64,000 nucleotides of DNA from Chondrosia reniformis (taxonomy: Eukaryota > Porifera > Demospongiae > Chondrillida > Chondrillidae): positions 4,760,899 to 4,824,898 of the forward strand of contig OX359202.1 of assembly GCA_947172415.1 (NCBI GenBank). Reading direction: 5' to 3'. Positions 47,867-62,800 of this stretch are shown piece by piece. How positions within the stretch are numbered: the stretch's first letter is position 1; each line of letters begins with the position of its first letter. The position numbers and the translations under genes are program-made. The notes under the pieces were generated by a model. The model was not told the DNA's origin and did not search any database. It worked only from the letters and a program-made list of their open reading frames with translations.

Positions 47867-50800
47867 ATGTTCAAAAGGAAAAGACTTGCAGAGACCTCCG
47901 TCAGAAGTGGTAAGGGCCGTGGTTATCAAGTAACTATTTATTCAAACTGAAGCCACGTTGTATGAACTTCTAGATCCAAAAAGGAGTACTCCTGGTTCGG
48001 CTCCTGATGTTCTTCAGAGAATTGGCTTGAAATTCGGACCCGGAATAGTGGAATTGAGTATGCTAGCCACGCATTGCTTTACCGTTTGCGCTTGTTGACC
48101 AACTTGCTTCCCTTTTCGTCCAGCCACTGACCAGATAACCGTTCAGGGAAATGCTGGTAATCTCGCTAGAAACAAGGTGAATACTAGTCGCATGCAGGAT
48201 CTAGCTAGTGTAGCACAGTGATATATTAGTATGTAATTTATTGTATGTCATGATTAGGAGGACAAGAAAGCGTTGCTAAAGTCACTTGAGTCTCAACTGA
48301 AGGACCCTGAAAGGTGTGGTCCCTCTTAAATATGCATGGAATCGACTTTGTAGTTGAAGGAGTGCTTGAAGTGACGTCTGTATATGCTACTGTGTGTACC
48401 TAACCATATGTACACGGCAGCGATATATAGGAACTGGAAGAGTACCATATGACATGTATATGTATGTATGTACGTATAGTAAGTGTCATATCTCCCAGTG
48501 ATTATATAGGTTATTGTAGAAGGGATTATAGGATTGTCTTAACCATTATGAAATAGATTGAAAACCCTTAAGTCCTTTAGAAGCTGGTTAAGTATTCTAC
48601 TGTTATACTATAGGGATGTCCACATCCGTATGTATGTAAGCACAGTACCGGCTGATTACTCTGTACATTAAAAGATGGGTAACTATCAGACTATCTGCTA
48701 AGCTATTGTACTGCCTTCTATACTTGTAACTTATTTAGTCTTTTCCTTTTTAGAATGAAACTAGTGACTGGACCCACAAGATACTCATCGGAATCTCAGC
48801 TCAGGTCGGTATGGGCAGCTTACAGTATAATTGACTATTTCTTTAAGAGTCTGTATGATGTACCAAGTGTCACTGTCTTTTTAAGTGGTGCTGTTGTTTT
48901 AAGACATCTGCTTAATGACTAGCTGTGAAATTATAAGTATTTGCCCTGCTGAATATATTTTTATCAGTGCTAAGATTGGCACTCCTGATGTAAGAGTGTG
49001 AGGCCAGTGGAAAGAAAGTAAAATCAGTATAAGGTGTATCCTTATCTGTAGCTCTATAGTACTAGGCCTATCCTCATCTGTAGCTCTATAGCACTAGGCC
49101 TATCCTTATCTGTAGCTCTATAGTACTAGGCCTATCCTCATCTGTAGCTCTATAGTACTAGGCCTATCCTCATCTGTAGCTCTATAGTACTAGGCCTATC
49201 CTTATCTGTAGCTCTATAGCACTAGGCTTATCCTTATCTGTAGCTCTATAGCACTAGGCCTATCCTTATCTGTAGCTCTATAGTACTAGGCCTATCCTCA
49301 TCTGTAGCTCTATAGCACTAGGCTTATCCTTATCTGTAGCTCTATAGCACTAGGCCTATCCTCATCTGTAGCTCTATAGCACTAGGCCTATCCTTATCTG
49401 TAGCTCTATAGTACTAGGCCTATCCTCATCTGTAGCTCTATAGTACTAGGCTTATCCTTATCTGTAGCTCTATAGCACTAGGCCTATCCTCATCTGTAGC
49501 TCTATAGCACTAGGCCTATCCTCATCTGTAGCTCTATAGTACTAGGCCTATCCTTATCTGTAGCTCTATAGCACTAGGCTTATCCTTATCTGTAGCTCTA
49601 TAGCACTAGGCCTATCCTCATCTGTAGCTCTATAGTACTAGGCCTATCCTCATCTGTAGCTCTATAGTACTAGGCCTATCCTTATCTGTAGCTCTATAGC
49701 ACTAGGCTTATCCTTATCTGTAGCTCTATAGCACTAGGCCTATCCCTATCTGTAGCTCTATAGCACTAGGCCTATCCTTATCTGTAGCTCTATAGCACTA
49801 GGCCTATCCTTATCTGTAGCTCTATAGTACTAGGCCTATCCTCATCTGTAGCTCTATAGTACTAGGCCTATCCTCATCTGTAGCTCTATAGCACTGGGCT
49901 TATCCTTATATGTAGCTCTATAGCACTAGGCCTATCCTCATCTGTAGCTCTATAGCACTAGGCCTATCCTCATCTGTAGCTCTATAGCACTAGGCCTATC
50001 CTTATCTGTAGCTCTATAGCACTAGGCTTATCCTTATCTGTAGCTCTATAGTACTAGGCCTATCCTTATCTGTAGCTCTATAGTACTAGGCCTATCCTTA
50101 TCTGTAGCTCTATAGTACTAGGCCTATCCTCATCTGTAGCTCTATAGCACTAGGCTTATCCTCATCTGTAGCTCTATAGCACTAGGCTTATCCTCATCTG
50201 TAGCTCTATAGCACTAGGCTTATCCTTATCTGTAGCTCTATAGCACTAGGCCTATCCTTATCTGTAGCTCTATAGCACTAGGCCTATCCTTATCTGTAGC
50301 TCTATAGCACTAGGCCTATCCTTATCTGTAGCTCTATAGTACTAGGCCTATCCTCATCTGTAGCTCTATAGTACTAGGCCTATCCTCATCTGTAGCTCTA
50401 TAGTACTAGGCCTATCCTCATCTGTAGCTCTATAGTACTAGGCCTATCCTTATCTGTAGCTCTATAGCACTAGGCCTATCCTCATCTGTAGCTCTATAGC
50501 ACTAGGCTTATCCTCATCTGTAGCTCTATAGCACTAGGCTTATCCTCATCTGTAGCTCTATAGCACTAGGCTTATCCTTATCTGTAGCTCTATAGCACTA
50601 GGCCTATCCTTATCTGTAGCTCTATAGCACTAGGCCTATCCTTATCTGTAGCTCTATAGCACTAGGCCTATCCTTATCTGTAGCTCTATAGTACTAGGCC
50701 TATCCTCATCTGTAGCTCTATAGTACTAGGCCTATCCTCATCTGTAGCTCTATAGTACTAGGCCTATCCTTATCTGTAGCTCTATAGCACTAGGCCTATC

Positions 50801-53800
50801 CTCATCTGTAGCTCTATAGTACTAGGCTTATCCTTATCTGTAGCTCTATAGCACTAGGCCTATCCTCATCTGTAGCTCTATAGCACTAGGCCTATCCTCA
50901 TCTGTATCTCTATAGCACTAGGCCTATCCTCATCTGTAGCTCTATAGCACTAGGCCTATCCTCATCTGTAGCTCTATAGTACTAGGCCTATCCTCATCTG
51001 TAGCTCTATAGTACTAGGCCTATCCTCATCTGTAGCTCTATAGCACTAGGCCTATCCTTATCTGTAGCTCTATAGTACTAGGCCTATCCTCATCTGTAGC
51101 TCTATAGCACTAGGCCTATCCTCATCTGTAGCTCTATAGTACTAGGCCTATCCTCATCTGTAGCTCTATAGTACTAGGCCTATCCTCATCTGTAGCTCTA
51201 TAGGCCTATCCTTATCTGTAGCTCTATAGCACTAGGCTTATCCTTATCTGTAGCTCTATAGCACTAGGCTTATCCTTATCTGTAGCTCTATAGTACTAGG
51301 CCTATCCTCATCTGTAGCTCTATAGTACTAGGCCTATCCTCATCTGTAGCTCTATAGCACTAGGCCTATCCTTATCTGTAGCTCTATAGTACTAGGCCTA
51401 TCCTCATCTGTAGCTCTATAGCACTAGGCCTATCCTCATCTGTAGCTCTATAGTACTAGGCCTATCCTCATCTGTAGCTCTATAGGCCTATCCTTATCTG
51501 TAGCTCTATAGCACTAGGCCTATCCTCATCTGTAGCTCTATAGTACTAGGCCTATCCTCATCTGTAGCTCTATAGTACTAGGCCTATCCTTATCTGTAGC
51601 TCTATAGCACTAGGCCTATCCTTATCTGTAGCTCTATAGTACTAGGCCTATCCTCATCTGTAGCTCTATAGCACTAGGCCTATCCTTATCTGTAGCTCTA
51701 TAGTACTAGGCCTATCCTTATCTGTAGCTCTATAGTACTAGGCCTATCCTCATCTGTAGCTCTATAGCACTAGGCCTATCCTTATCTGTAGCTCTATAGC
51801 ACTAGGCCTATCCTCATCTGTAGCTCTATAGTACTAGGCCTATCCTCATCTGTAGCTCTATAGTACTAGGCCTATCCTTATCTGTAGCTCTATAGCACTA
51901 GGCCTATCCTTATCTGTAGCTCTATAGTACTAGGCCTATCCTCATCTGTAGCTCTATAGCACTAGGCCTATCCTTATCTGTAGCTCTATAGTACTAGGCC
52001 TATCCTTATCTGTAGCTCTATAGTACTAGGCCTATCCTCATCTGTAGCTCTATAGCACTAGGCCTATCCTTATCTGTAGCTCTATAGCACTAGGCCTATC
52101 CTCATCTGTAGCTCTATAGCACTAGGCCTATCCTCATCTGTAGCTCTATAGCACTAGGCTTATCCTTATCTGTAGCTCTATAGTACTAGGCCTATCCTCA
52201 TCTGTAGCTCTATAGCACTAGGCCTATCCTCATCTGTAGCTCTATAGCACTAGGCTTATCCTTATCTGTAGCTCTATAGTACTAGGCTTATCCTTATCTG
52301 TAGCTCTATAGCACTAGGCCTATCCTCATCTGTAGCTCTATAGTACTAGGCCTATCCTCATCTGTAGCTCTATAGCACTAGGCCTATCCTCATCTGTAGC
52401 TCTATAGTACTAGGCCTATCCTCATCTGTAGCTCTATAGTACTAGGCCTATCCTCATCTGTAGCTCTATAGTACTAGGCTTATCCTTATCTGTAGCTCTA
52501 TAGCACTAGGCCTATCCTCATCTGTAGCTCTATAGTACTAGGCCTATCCTCATCTGTAGCTCTATAGTACTAGGCCTATCCTCATCTGTAGCTCTATAGT
52601 ACTAGGCCTATCCTCATCTGTAGCTCTATAGTACTAGGCCTATCCTCATCTGTAGCTCTATAGTACTAGGCCTATCCTCATCTGTAGCTCTATAGTACTA
52701 GGCCTATCCTCATCTGTAGCTCTATAGTACTAGGCCTATCCTTATCTGTAGCTCTATAGTACTAGGCCTATCCTTATCTGTAGCTCTATAGCACTAGGCC
52801 TATCCTTATCTGTAGCTCTATAGTACTAGGCCTATCCTTATCTGTAGCTCTATAGTACTAGGCTTATCCTCATCTGTGTCTCTATAGCACTAGGCTTATC
52901 CTCATCTGTGTCTCTATAGCACTAGGCTTATCCTTATCTGTAGCTCTATAGTACTAGGCCTATCCTCATCTGTAGCTCTATAGTACTAGGCCTATCCTCA
53001 TCTGTAGCTCTATAGTACTAGGCCTATCCTTATCTGTAGCTCTATAGTACTAGGCTTATCCTCATCTGTGTCTCTATAGCACTAGGCTTATCCTCATCTG
53101 TGTCTCTATAGCACTAGGCTTATCCTCATCTGTAGCTCTATAGTACTAGGCCTATCCTCATCTGTAGCTCTATAGTACTAGGCCTATCCTCATCTGTAGC
53201 TCTATAGTACTAGGCCTATCCTCATCTGTAGCTCTATAGTACTAGGCCTATCCTTATCTGTAGCTCTATAGTACTAGGCTTATCCTCATCTGTGTCTCTA
53301 TAGCACTAGGCTTATCCTCATCTGTGTCTCTATAGCACTAGGCTTATCCTCATCTGTAGCTCTATAGTACTAGGCCTATCCTCATCTGTAGCTCTATAGT
53401 ACTAGGCCTATCCTCATCTGTAGCTCTATAGTACTAGGCCTATCCTCATCTGTAGCTCTATAGTACTAGGCCTATCCTCATCTGTAGCTCTATAGTACTA
53501 GGCCTATCCTCATCTGTAGCTCTATAGTACTAGGCCTATCCTTATCTGTAGCTCTATAGTACTAGGCCTATCCTTATCTGTAGCTCTATAGTACTAGGCC
53601 TATCCTTATCTGTAGCTCTATAGTACTAGGCTTATCCTCATCTGTGTCTCTATAGCACTAGGCTTATCCTCATCTGTGTCTCTATAGCACTAGGCTTATC
53701 CTTATCTGTAGCTCTATAGTACTAGGCCTATCCTCATCTGTAGCTCTATAGTACTAGGCCTATCCTCATCTGTAGCTCTATAGTACTAGGCCTATCCTTA

Positions 53801-56800
53801 TCTGTAGCTCTATAGTACTAGGCTTATCCTCATCTGTGTCTCTATAGCACTAGGCTTATCCTCATCTGTGTCTCTATAGCACTAGGCTTATCCTCATCTG
53901 TAGCTCTATAGTACTAGGCCTATCCTCATCTGTAGCTCTATACTAGGCCTATCCTCATCTGTAGCTCTATAGCACTAGGCCTATCCTCATCTGTAGCTCT
54001 ATAGTACTAGGCCTATCCTCATCTGTAGCTCTATAGCACTAGGCCTATCCTTATCTGTAGCTCTATAGTACTAGGCCTATCCTCATCTGTAGCTCTATAG
54101 TACTAGGCCTATCCTCATCTGTAGCTCTATACTAGGCCTATCCTCAGTCATGGGTCTAGGAAAGTAGTGTTATAGTCTGTTCTATTTGTATGCCTTCTTA
54201 ACCTCATGTTCATGACAGTAGAATAGAGTATTAAATATATATGCTATATGGAATAGAATAGAATAATTATTATATATGTACGTATGGAATAGAATTGAAT
54301 ATTAAATATACGTACACTGTACGTATATGTAGACTTGTGTCCTCTTGTGTCACCTCTACTAGCATGTGTGTATGACCAAACTTGGATGACTGAATCTTAC
54401 ATGTACTGTACTACAGTGGAACCTGTCTCAAGCTGAGTTTAGTGGTCATGACTATCAGTTGATCAATAGGAAAAGTCCTGAATAACTTACTATTACACTG
54501 CATATGTATTAATTTCTTTGTAATGGTCACCCAGTAATATGTTAAACAGCCAGTGTGAGAAAGTACAGTAGAACAAAAATGAACCTTTAAAAGCAGCTGG
54601 TACAATCGTTACTATATTTCTGACATTAGCACCAGACCGGGAGGGCAGGATAGTCTTGTTCATCTCCTTCTGCAAGTGGAGTCCTTGCAGCCTCATGTGA
54701 TGGAGCTGCTCTTTGACCAGATGGACGCAATCATGGATGAGGACGATGAGCATTATCTCCTCCTTCTGGCTCAAATGAAAGGATTAGATGCGCTAGTGGA
54801 TGGAGAGGTAAGTTGCACTCTCTGTTTGGCATACGTTTGTCTGTTATTATCTTTTTAAGCAAATGGAGAACACGTTTTGGCTCCCCCTCCGGAAATGGTC
54901 ACTGCAAGCCAACCTGTTGCCATGCCCAATTGTAGATTTATCTCTCCTGATTTCTTACTTGGGATTTTCATTTTTATCATTCCCTATCTCCCATCTCCTG
55001 ACTTTCAACTGATGTTTTGCAGATTACAATTATCTACTGCTAGTTCTTTACATACGTATGAATTAACTGAGAGACGACCAAGAACACCTGCAGTATTCAA
55101 CAATACAGAATGGTTTAGTGGGAGCATGTACTATGAAGCCAATGGGAGGAATGCTATATGCAATTAACTCCCTTACTTCAAAATATATTCCATGCTAATA
55201 TTTTCAGATACAGTAACTATAGGACTTAGGGATATATGATGTACGTATGAAACGATAAAGATTACTTGTTGCAATCATTATGGTTGAAAATTATTTGAGC
55301 AACACTTGCTGATGAAGACCAAGGGGTCTAAAAGATGGCAAATGTAGACTTACACTCTTCTAGCTAATTCAACATTGCTAATACTTTTCAGAAAGTCTAC
55401 TCTATCATTCATTCAAACCTGTTCAGTCAGTGTTACTGATGCTCAAATAGTGTTAGTAGTGGGAGTTCCTAAACAAGCCTATGGCAGATCTGCATTTTGA
55501 TTATGTAGGATCTCTGCAGGAAGCTCCTTGAGAGGTTGGAAGTGGCCTCCCCACCTCTGAAGAAGGGCATTATAGTCCTTTTGCCTGAAATCCTTCATGA
55601 TGCACAGCACCAAGAGGCGGCCACAGTACTAAAGTGAGACCTTTAATCATAGTACTACCAATTCCTACAGTATGTTCATAAAGTAATAGAATAAGGATTC
55701 TTCTAACTGTGTTGAACTCTTGAAAGGAACAAATCATCTTTTGATGTTTAGAGCGTCTATAGATGCAGTCACTGAAGAAGACCCTTGGGTCAAAACGTCT
55801 TCAAGAGAAGCAACTAAACTGTGTCTTTAGATGCTCTAAAAGTCGAAAGATGATCCTTTCAAAAGATATGTTCCTAAAGTAGTCGAGGTGCCAATCTTGA
55901 GGGCAAATCTCATCAAATGCTCTCACTTCTAATTCCTATAATCCTGGCTGCATGTTCCTTTGAGGTTCTTTTATTGAGTTTCAACCACTGGTGTTGCTGG
56001 GAAACTAATATTAGGCATCCATGATTATTAATTTTAATTTTAAAGAAGAGATGGCATGTCTATCAGATTCCTTTTAATTCTTAAATGCTAGTAGCAATAC
56101 AGTTTGACCAGATTTTATGTTGTATGTTTTACGTACGTACGTATGTACACTGTAAAAATGAAGTGAGACAATCTCACCGAGGTAGGTAATATTTTACCAC
56201 ATTTGAGTTACAATCACATTTTCAGTGAGAAGGTACGAGTCTTACTTCATTTTTTACCAGTGTACAAAAATAGTGTATATAAGGCCCCTAGATTTAATTA
56301 GCATAGAGAGCCAAGGATTCACAGAAGATCAAGATAAAGAAAAGACAAAGACTCCCAGGATCACTGATGAAGGGTGGAATTCCCAGAAACAGCTGTCTGA
56401 CCCAGTGGAGAAGAAGAAAGAAGGGACAAGAAGGAAGAAAAGACTCCTGTATCCTCATCCAAAAGCTCTCTTCAGGTTTAGTTCCCCTATAGGCTCTTTT
56501 ACAGAATAGGCATATAGCATGTAGGAAAATGGTATCTTAGATTTTTCATGTACATTGTAACAACATTATAATGGTCACAATGTCTCCCTTGTGTTTGTTG
56601 TTTATGATATGTATATTGTAGAAGTTGAATGTATTATATATAGGGATAACCTTATACTGGACAGTGAATTTGTTCCGGCTCTTGTAGAGTGTTTAGGGAA
56701 ATTCAACATAACAGATAAAAATCTTTTATCTGATGTAAGTTTTATACATGTGGACACCAGTAGGGATATATTGTCGAAGCAGTTTATGGGGTTCATGTTC

Positions 56801-59800
56801 TCATAGGAAATTGTCTGAGGGAGTCCTCTATGCAGCCCTTCATTCACAAACTTCAATCATATTCCACACTATTTTATCAGGTGTTAGACCTGGCCATACG
56901 TGCCCTGAGCTCGGCTGACACCGTCCACATTCCTACCCTCCTCAAGTTTGTCATTCTAACAGGAGACAGTAAAGGGGTGATTCAAGTAAGGACAAGAACA
57001 TGATAATGCATAACAGAGAGAACATTTGGTTTTTATTTTGCTCATTAACCTTTGAAAGCAGTTTAATTCTCCTGTTTTACCCTATAATTTGTCATCCTTT
57101 TTAGTTAATTTTAGAAGTGAGGAACCATTTGGAGTGTTTCGATGTAGGTTTTATAGTCCCTACTTGCAGCAGTACACAAGGAGACAGAAGAGAGAGGTAA
57201 GTTTGCTATATGCTTCTACTGAGACATGTGAATGACATTGGAAACATGGAAGGCATTAATTGAGTGAGATTGATTTTAATTACTTACATAACTGCTCTTT
57301 TAAAGGACCTTTCTACCAGTACAATAATATTGATTTTATCCTATGATCAGAATTTAATTTATACTAACCAGTAACTAACTTAAGTCTTTATTTATTCAAG
57401 CTATAGCTTGTATCTGTCTTCTCTTTTGTCCAGTCTGTGTAGCTCTTCGGACAAGAAGGCCATACTAGATACGCTGAGATTTACCATTTGTTTTCAGAAA
57501 TCTGTAGCAGATGCATGGATTAAGGTAGCCTCAAATACTCAGTCAAACTATAACATACCTTTTTATTTCGGATGCTACCTCTTTTGTTTCTTCAAATCTT
57601 TTGGTCAAATATTTATCTCGAGGATCTTCATTACTGACTTTTAGGGGTCAAAATGTTTGACCAAAAGATATAAATCAAAACTGCATTTTTAGATGGTCAA
57701 AGAGTCGAAGATGTAGTTCTATCCAAAAGTTCAGTTTGATGAAGCTAGAAGAAAACTGATTGTAGCTTTTAGGATTTTTATGGATACAGTATTTACGTAC
57801 TTTAATAATTTTTCATATTTGTATGATATCTTGAAGTAAGATGCCTCCATTCGATCCTCTACTAGATGGTTAAACATGGTACCTACGTAGGTACTGTATA
57901 ACTTATCTGTGTGTAGGCTATTCAATCAGTGAATACTGCAAATGGCCACAAAGTGGTGGATATCCTGGTTCTGTTCATCCTGCTTACTATACCTACTAGA
58001 AAGAAATCTATCGAAAATATTTTTATTGCCAAAGTCAAAAATAAACTCTTCACAGAAGAACTTCTCTGTGAAGTATTTGGTATAGGATCACAGGTAAGGA
58101 TGTATGTGTTGAGTTATAAGATCGTAACGCTACTTAACTACACTCGAGTCACTTTTGGGTTTATAAGATCTGTGCAACAGCATATATACATTACTAACAG
58201 AAAGTTCTAGAAGGCTAAATTACTAGCTAACAGATACAGTACCTTTAAGATAAAAGATTACAGCAGTAATATAAAATAATCACAGGATGTTTACACTACC
58301 AGTAGTAGTTAATTAGACTATGTATGTATGTACATGTTCAGTGATTGACTGATTTTTCCCAAGATACTTACAATCTATTATGTTATTATGTGTTTTAAGT
58401 AGAATTTTACTCTTTAAAAAATGTACAGTATATACGTATCTTGTACGTATGTACTGTACAGAACATCATTTTCTAAAATATGGTTTTTATGCCATTTATG
58501 AGTTGTATGGAGAGTTTATCTTCAATGAATTTCTTATTTAAAAGTGCATTAGTATTATAACATCATAAAGAAAAGTATATATCTTTGTCCTACACAATCT
58601 GAAATTAATAAAGAACAGTTTCCAGTGAACCAAACACACACTACTATATTTTGTATTTGATATTACATACATGTAATACTGTATGTTAAGAATTGTACAC
58701 CTAATAATTTAATGTTCGTATATATACATACATATACGTACATACATACGTATATATGTTATGATGTATGTGTATATTATGTACTGGATATGTTTTGTAT
58801 ATACGTAGAACTATTAGTGAGTTCTGTTCTATCTTTCAAACTACGTATGTTACTTCCTCTGCAGACACTGAAGGAGTACTTTTCATGTATCCTTTCGCTT
58901 GCTTGGTCGCTTTTGTGCTCCCAAAGTACACCAGTTGTATCGTTTGCCTCCGTTCTCTACAAGAATGCTTTTTCATACTTTGATGTTTATGATAGACAGG
59001 TGAGCGCATGTGACAGACAGTTGAGCGCATGTGACAGACAGGTGAGCGCATGTGACAGACAGGTGAGCACATGTGACAGACAGGTGAGCGCACGTGACAG
59101 ACAGGTGAGCGCACGTGACAGACAGGTGAGCGCACGTGACAGACAGGTGAGTGCATGTGACAGACAGGTGACAGACAGGTGAGCGCATGTGACAGACAGG
59201 TGAGTCAACGTGACAGACAGGTGAGCGCACGTGACAGACAGGTGAGCGCACGTGACAGACAGGTGAGCGCACGTGACAGGCAGGTGAGCGCACGTGACAG
59301 ACAGGTGAGTCAACGTGACAGACAGGTGAGCGCACGTGACAGACAGGTGAGTGCACGTGACAGACAGGTGAGCGCACGTGACAGGCAGGTGAGCGCACGT
59401 GACAGACAGGTGAGTGCATGTGACAGACAGGTGAGTGCATGTGACAGACAGGTGAGCACATGTGACAGACAGGTGAGCGCACGTGACAGACAGGTGAGTG
59501 CACGTGACAGACAGGTGAGTGCACGTGACAGGCAGGTGAGCGCACGTGACAGGCAGGTGAGCGCACGTGACAGACAGGTGAGCGCATGTGACAGACAGGT
59601 GAGCGCATGTGACAGACAGGTGAGCACATGTGACAGACAGGTGAGCGCACGTGACAGACAGGTGAGCGCACGTGACAGACAGGTGAGCGCATGTGACAGA
59701 CAGGTGAATCAACGTGACAGACAGGTGAGCGCATGTGACAGACAGGTGAGTCAACGTGACAGACAGGTGAGCGCACGTGACAGACAGGTGAGTGCACGTG

Positions 59801-62800
59801 ACAGACAGGTGAGCGCATGTGACAGACAGGTGAGCGCACGTGACAGACAGGTGAGTGCATGTGACAGACAGGTGAGCGCACGTGACAGACAGGTGAGTGC
59901 ATGTGACAGACAGGTGAGCGCACGTGACAGACAGGTGAGTGCATGTGACAGACAGGTGAGTGCATGTGACAGACAGGTGAGCGCATGTGACAGACAGGTG
60001 AGCGCACGTGACAGACAGGTGAGCGCACGTGACAGACAGGTGAGCGTATGTGACAGACAGGTAAATAGACATGCATTTCCTCTCAAATCCAGGAGGTTGT
60101 TGCTGCACTTGTGACTCACATAGGCAGTGGCTATACAGTGGAGATTGATGCAGCATTTGCTATTCTGTCATCACTCACAAAGTCAAGACCCAATGACATG
60201 AGACGATATGATATCTTTATCAAGGTTAGATCATACAATGGCATAGCAATATCGTATCATTTATACATACAATGGCATAGCAATATTATTATAGTTTGTC
60301 TCTATGTACATACGTACATGTACGTACAATCTCAGAATGGATGCTTTTCACTGATTTAGGGTATCCTTGACTACCTAGAGCGGCTGTCAATGCCACAAAT
60401 CAGAAAGTTGTACAGCATCATTAGCCTACTGGCAGCTGATGAGGACAGTTCTCTCAGAGTAAGCTCTACATTCGTATACCATATATGTCCAGGGCCGTAG
60501 GAGCTGGTCCGGTTGCCTAGGCCATGGCCAACTATCAGCACATACACATTTTTTGAAGGCCAATTGCAAGTCAAGGTTAGCCCAGAGTCACTGGCAGCTC
60601 TGGCGATTAAAGACAAAAAAGCTTGTAATGTGTGCACTGTAATTATCTCAACTTCAAGCATAAATAATTGATGAAGCGCTTCAATTCAGTAAACTTGAAA
60701 GCCACAATGAGTCAATGAAAGTGTTGACTAGACTAGGATCCATTGGAGTCGGACATCTTGTTACTGATGTAATCTTTCACATGGCAAGTCTCTAAGCCGT
60801 CGAGAACATGCAGAAATTGTACTATACGTCGGAGACTCAGAGAATTTGCACTTGGCATTTTTTGATAAAATAAAATCATGTTGTCATGTGTGATGGCCTG
60901 ACCAACTCTTTAGAGCTTCCTACAGCCAGATGTCTCTGTATTTGGGTGTATGTACATACAATGTGTGTGTGTGCATCGTCATGGGAATTTCCAGGGGCTC
61001 GCAACAACAGACTATAAGTACTGGTTTAGTGTCTATATTTATATTCATATAGTTACATAGCAAGTATATCCCTGTTAAAGAAGTTATTTATCTTCTGAAA
61101 GGATCATTTTTCGACTTTTAGAGCATCTAAAAGTAGAAAGATGATCCTTTTAAAAGATAAATTCGATGCAGTTAGAAGAAATCCTTATTCTATTATGGAA
61201 AATTATTGCAAAACAAAATTACATATATACACTGTATTGATTTCTACCACATAGAGCTCTTCCTCTCTCTCTCTAAGTTACATTCCTGCAGTTCATATTA
61301 TTAATTAGTTAGTTAATAATTATAGTAACTCAGATTGCATTTTTGTTGAGCAGTAGTCTTGTTAATTTGCTCTGTGAAGATAGTGTTTATGGTTTATATG
61401 TAGTACCTCTCATTAAAACAAAGATGATTTATTAATTACATATATACATATAAAATACGTACATCATACGTATATACATGTACGTATACTGTAAATCCCT
61501 TATTATTAGTGTGCTTTTAAATTTAGCTATATTTAGCGATTTGACATTTACCGCTAAAATTAGAGTTCGCTAAATATAGTATTACTACTAAATAGAGTAC
61601 TACTGTAATTATTTATTACTGTAATTAACTAACAAAACTTCCATGCATTTTGTAAGTTGCTAATATTAAATTCCGCTATGTAGGGGTAAAATCCAGTTTC
61701 GCTAACTTTTGGTTTCTCTTAAATAAAGGGATTTACAGTATATCTACATTAATTACATTATTTATACACATCTAGTTATAATAACAATTTAGAACCTGTG
61801 TATTATTTCATGTATATGTGTGTCCTTGTTTTTGTTTTATGTGTTTCATGTCAGGTCCCCCATTTATACCAGCCTTGGTCTGAAGGAGTAACCTTAGTAA
61901 TAACAATAATAACAATCTACATCATGTATATCTACATCATATACATACCTATATATAGATTTATGGTATATATTTGTACGTACGTAGGATGAAATGAGGA
62001 CTATTATTAGTAAACAACTGGCCCACTCAAGTCAGCAATATAGACACATTGGAGTGATAGGTGGTGTCAAGCTGATTGTACAGCTTGCCCAGAAAGTGTC
62101 AGTTGAACACACCATCAACTTATATACGTATACAGCTAGTCCAGTCAAGTATCTTATTTAGACTGCGGAGGCCTTTAGACATTGGCTACTATTTTAGACA
62201 CCCAGTAATAAATATGGGGCATGAAAAAATGGGGTAGGATGAGAATACAGTAAATAGCATGAGGCTGGGAAATCATTTAAAATTAACCTGAATGCATGCA
62301 AGAAATAACTAGGGTGATATAGTACAGGAAAGCAATAAAATCGAAAGTAAAGGGAATAAAACAGTGGAGTACTTAGTACGAATGCCCCACCTCCCCCCTA
62401 AATGAAACCCTGCTGTATGTGTATGTAGAATGAAAAAGGGAATTAATTGCACTAACCCTCTGCAAAGGTTATGATGAAATGTGAATTATTATTATTATAT
62501 TGGCATAATAATTTCCAGTGTTAATTTCACCCTAGTACTGTGTATTGGTATATATATATAATAAGAAGTTGCACAAGACCAATAGCCTAATATATGTACA
62601 TACGTATATGTATACTTCAGTAGTGCAGTATAGACCAATATTGCAATACGTACATCTATTATTTCACAACCTGTAAGCACCTGTAAGTACCCCTTAAGAG
62701 TGCTATAAACTTGTAACCTTCCAAATATATCAGCCTTATACGATAAGGTACATACAATGTCTTTGTTATCTTTGAGATGGTTCATCTTTAGTCCTTTGAC

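Noticed and set aside
59000-60060. CRISPR-like array
   Set aside because: There are no unique spacers; units are head-to-tail copies in a eukaryotic intron. The same applies to the 32-bp array at 49036-54146.
58973-60156. Very long ORFs (over 300 codons, several frames, both strands) of heptapeptide repeats
   Set aside because: They are by-products of a 21-bp tandem repeat without stop codons. The FANCD2 exon borders and phases place the whole array in an intron, so no separate protein is called.
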